Of a DNA stretch of 6,495 bases, positions 6,467 through 6,495 are shown in pieces. A model generated the notes under the pieces. That model was not told the origin of the DNA. It searched no databases and saw nothing but the letters and a program-made list of their open reading frames with translations. This stretch comes from Neisseriaceae bacterium (lineage in GTDB: Bacteria; Pseudomonadota; Gammaproteobacteria; Burkholderiales; UBA11063). How positions within the stretch are numbered: the first letter of the stretch is position 1; every line of letters starts with the position of its first letter. The translations under genes were made by a program, and so were the position numbers. The DNA is taken from assembly GCA_947470205.1 (NCBI GenBank), contig CANISK010000087.1, forward strand, positions 1 to 6,495. Direction: 5' to 3'.

Positions 6467-6495
6467 GTTATTGTTATGAAACCATCCTGTTATTA

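Noticed and set aside
1..6495. Possible reassignment of TGA, since all complete genes end in TAA or TAG
   Set aside because: Six genes are too few, tryptophan is encoded by TGG throughout, and no conserved gene needs a TGA read through.

Overview
The window is AT-rich chromosomal DNA from a bacterium that is most probably a gammaproteobacterium. Ribosomal proteins L13 and S9 both have gammaproteobacterial length and sequence character (S9 ends in the SKR tail; L13 has MLPKGPLG and KVYAG), and glucose-6-phosphate isomerase is of the long bacterial type. Low GC, heavy ATA and AAA codon use, and two lysine/asparagine-rich orphan proteins without recognisable domains suggest a host-associated lineage (Legionellales-like is a reasonable guess, not proven).

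Layout from left to right: a short open stretch ending at 89 that may be the tail of an upstream gene; an orphan gene of 295 codons (121-1008, +) followed by a stem-loop; a 298-base intergenic region (1009-1306) holding a good sigma70-type promoter and a perfect 15-bp inverted repeat, which together outline a possible small RNA of about 125 nt; the rplM-rpsI ribosomal operon on the minus strand (2146 to 1307); a 215-base divergent control region with a structured rplM leader; a two-gene sugar operon on the plus strand, tviB (2362-3651) and pgi (3665-5296); and a convergent orphan coiled-coil gene on the minus strand (from 6466 or beyond the right edge, down to 5306).

The rplM-rpsI pair makes two ribosomal subunit proteins and appears translationally coupled, since the rpsI Shine-Dalgarno overlaps the rplM stop. 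TviB and Pgi link central sugar phosphate metabolism to surface polysaccharide. Pgi supplies fructose-6-phosphate, the entry to UDP-GlcNAc, and TviB oxidises UDP-GlcNAc (or a close relative) to the uronic acid used in O-antigens or capsules.

The least explained parts are the candidate small RNA at 1126-1290, a stem-loop-plus-tail motif that occurs twice around it, the rplM leader with mutually exclusive pairings, and the two orphan proteins. No CRISPR array, insertion sequence, tRNA or rRNA was seen.
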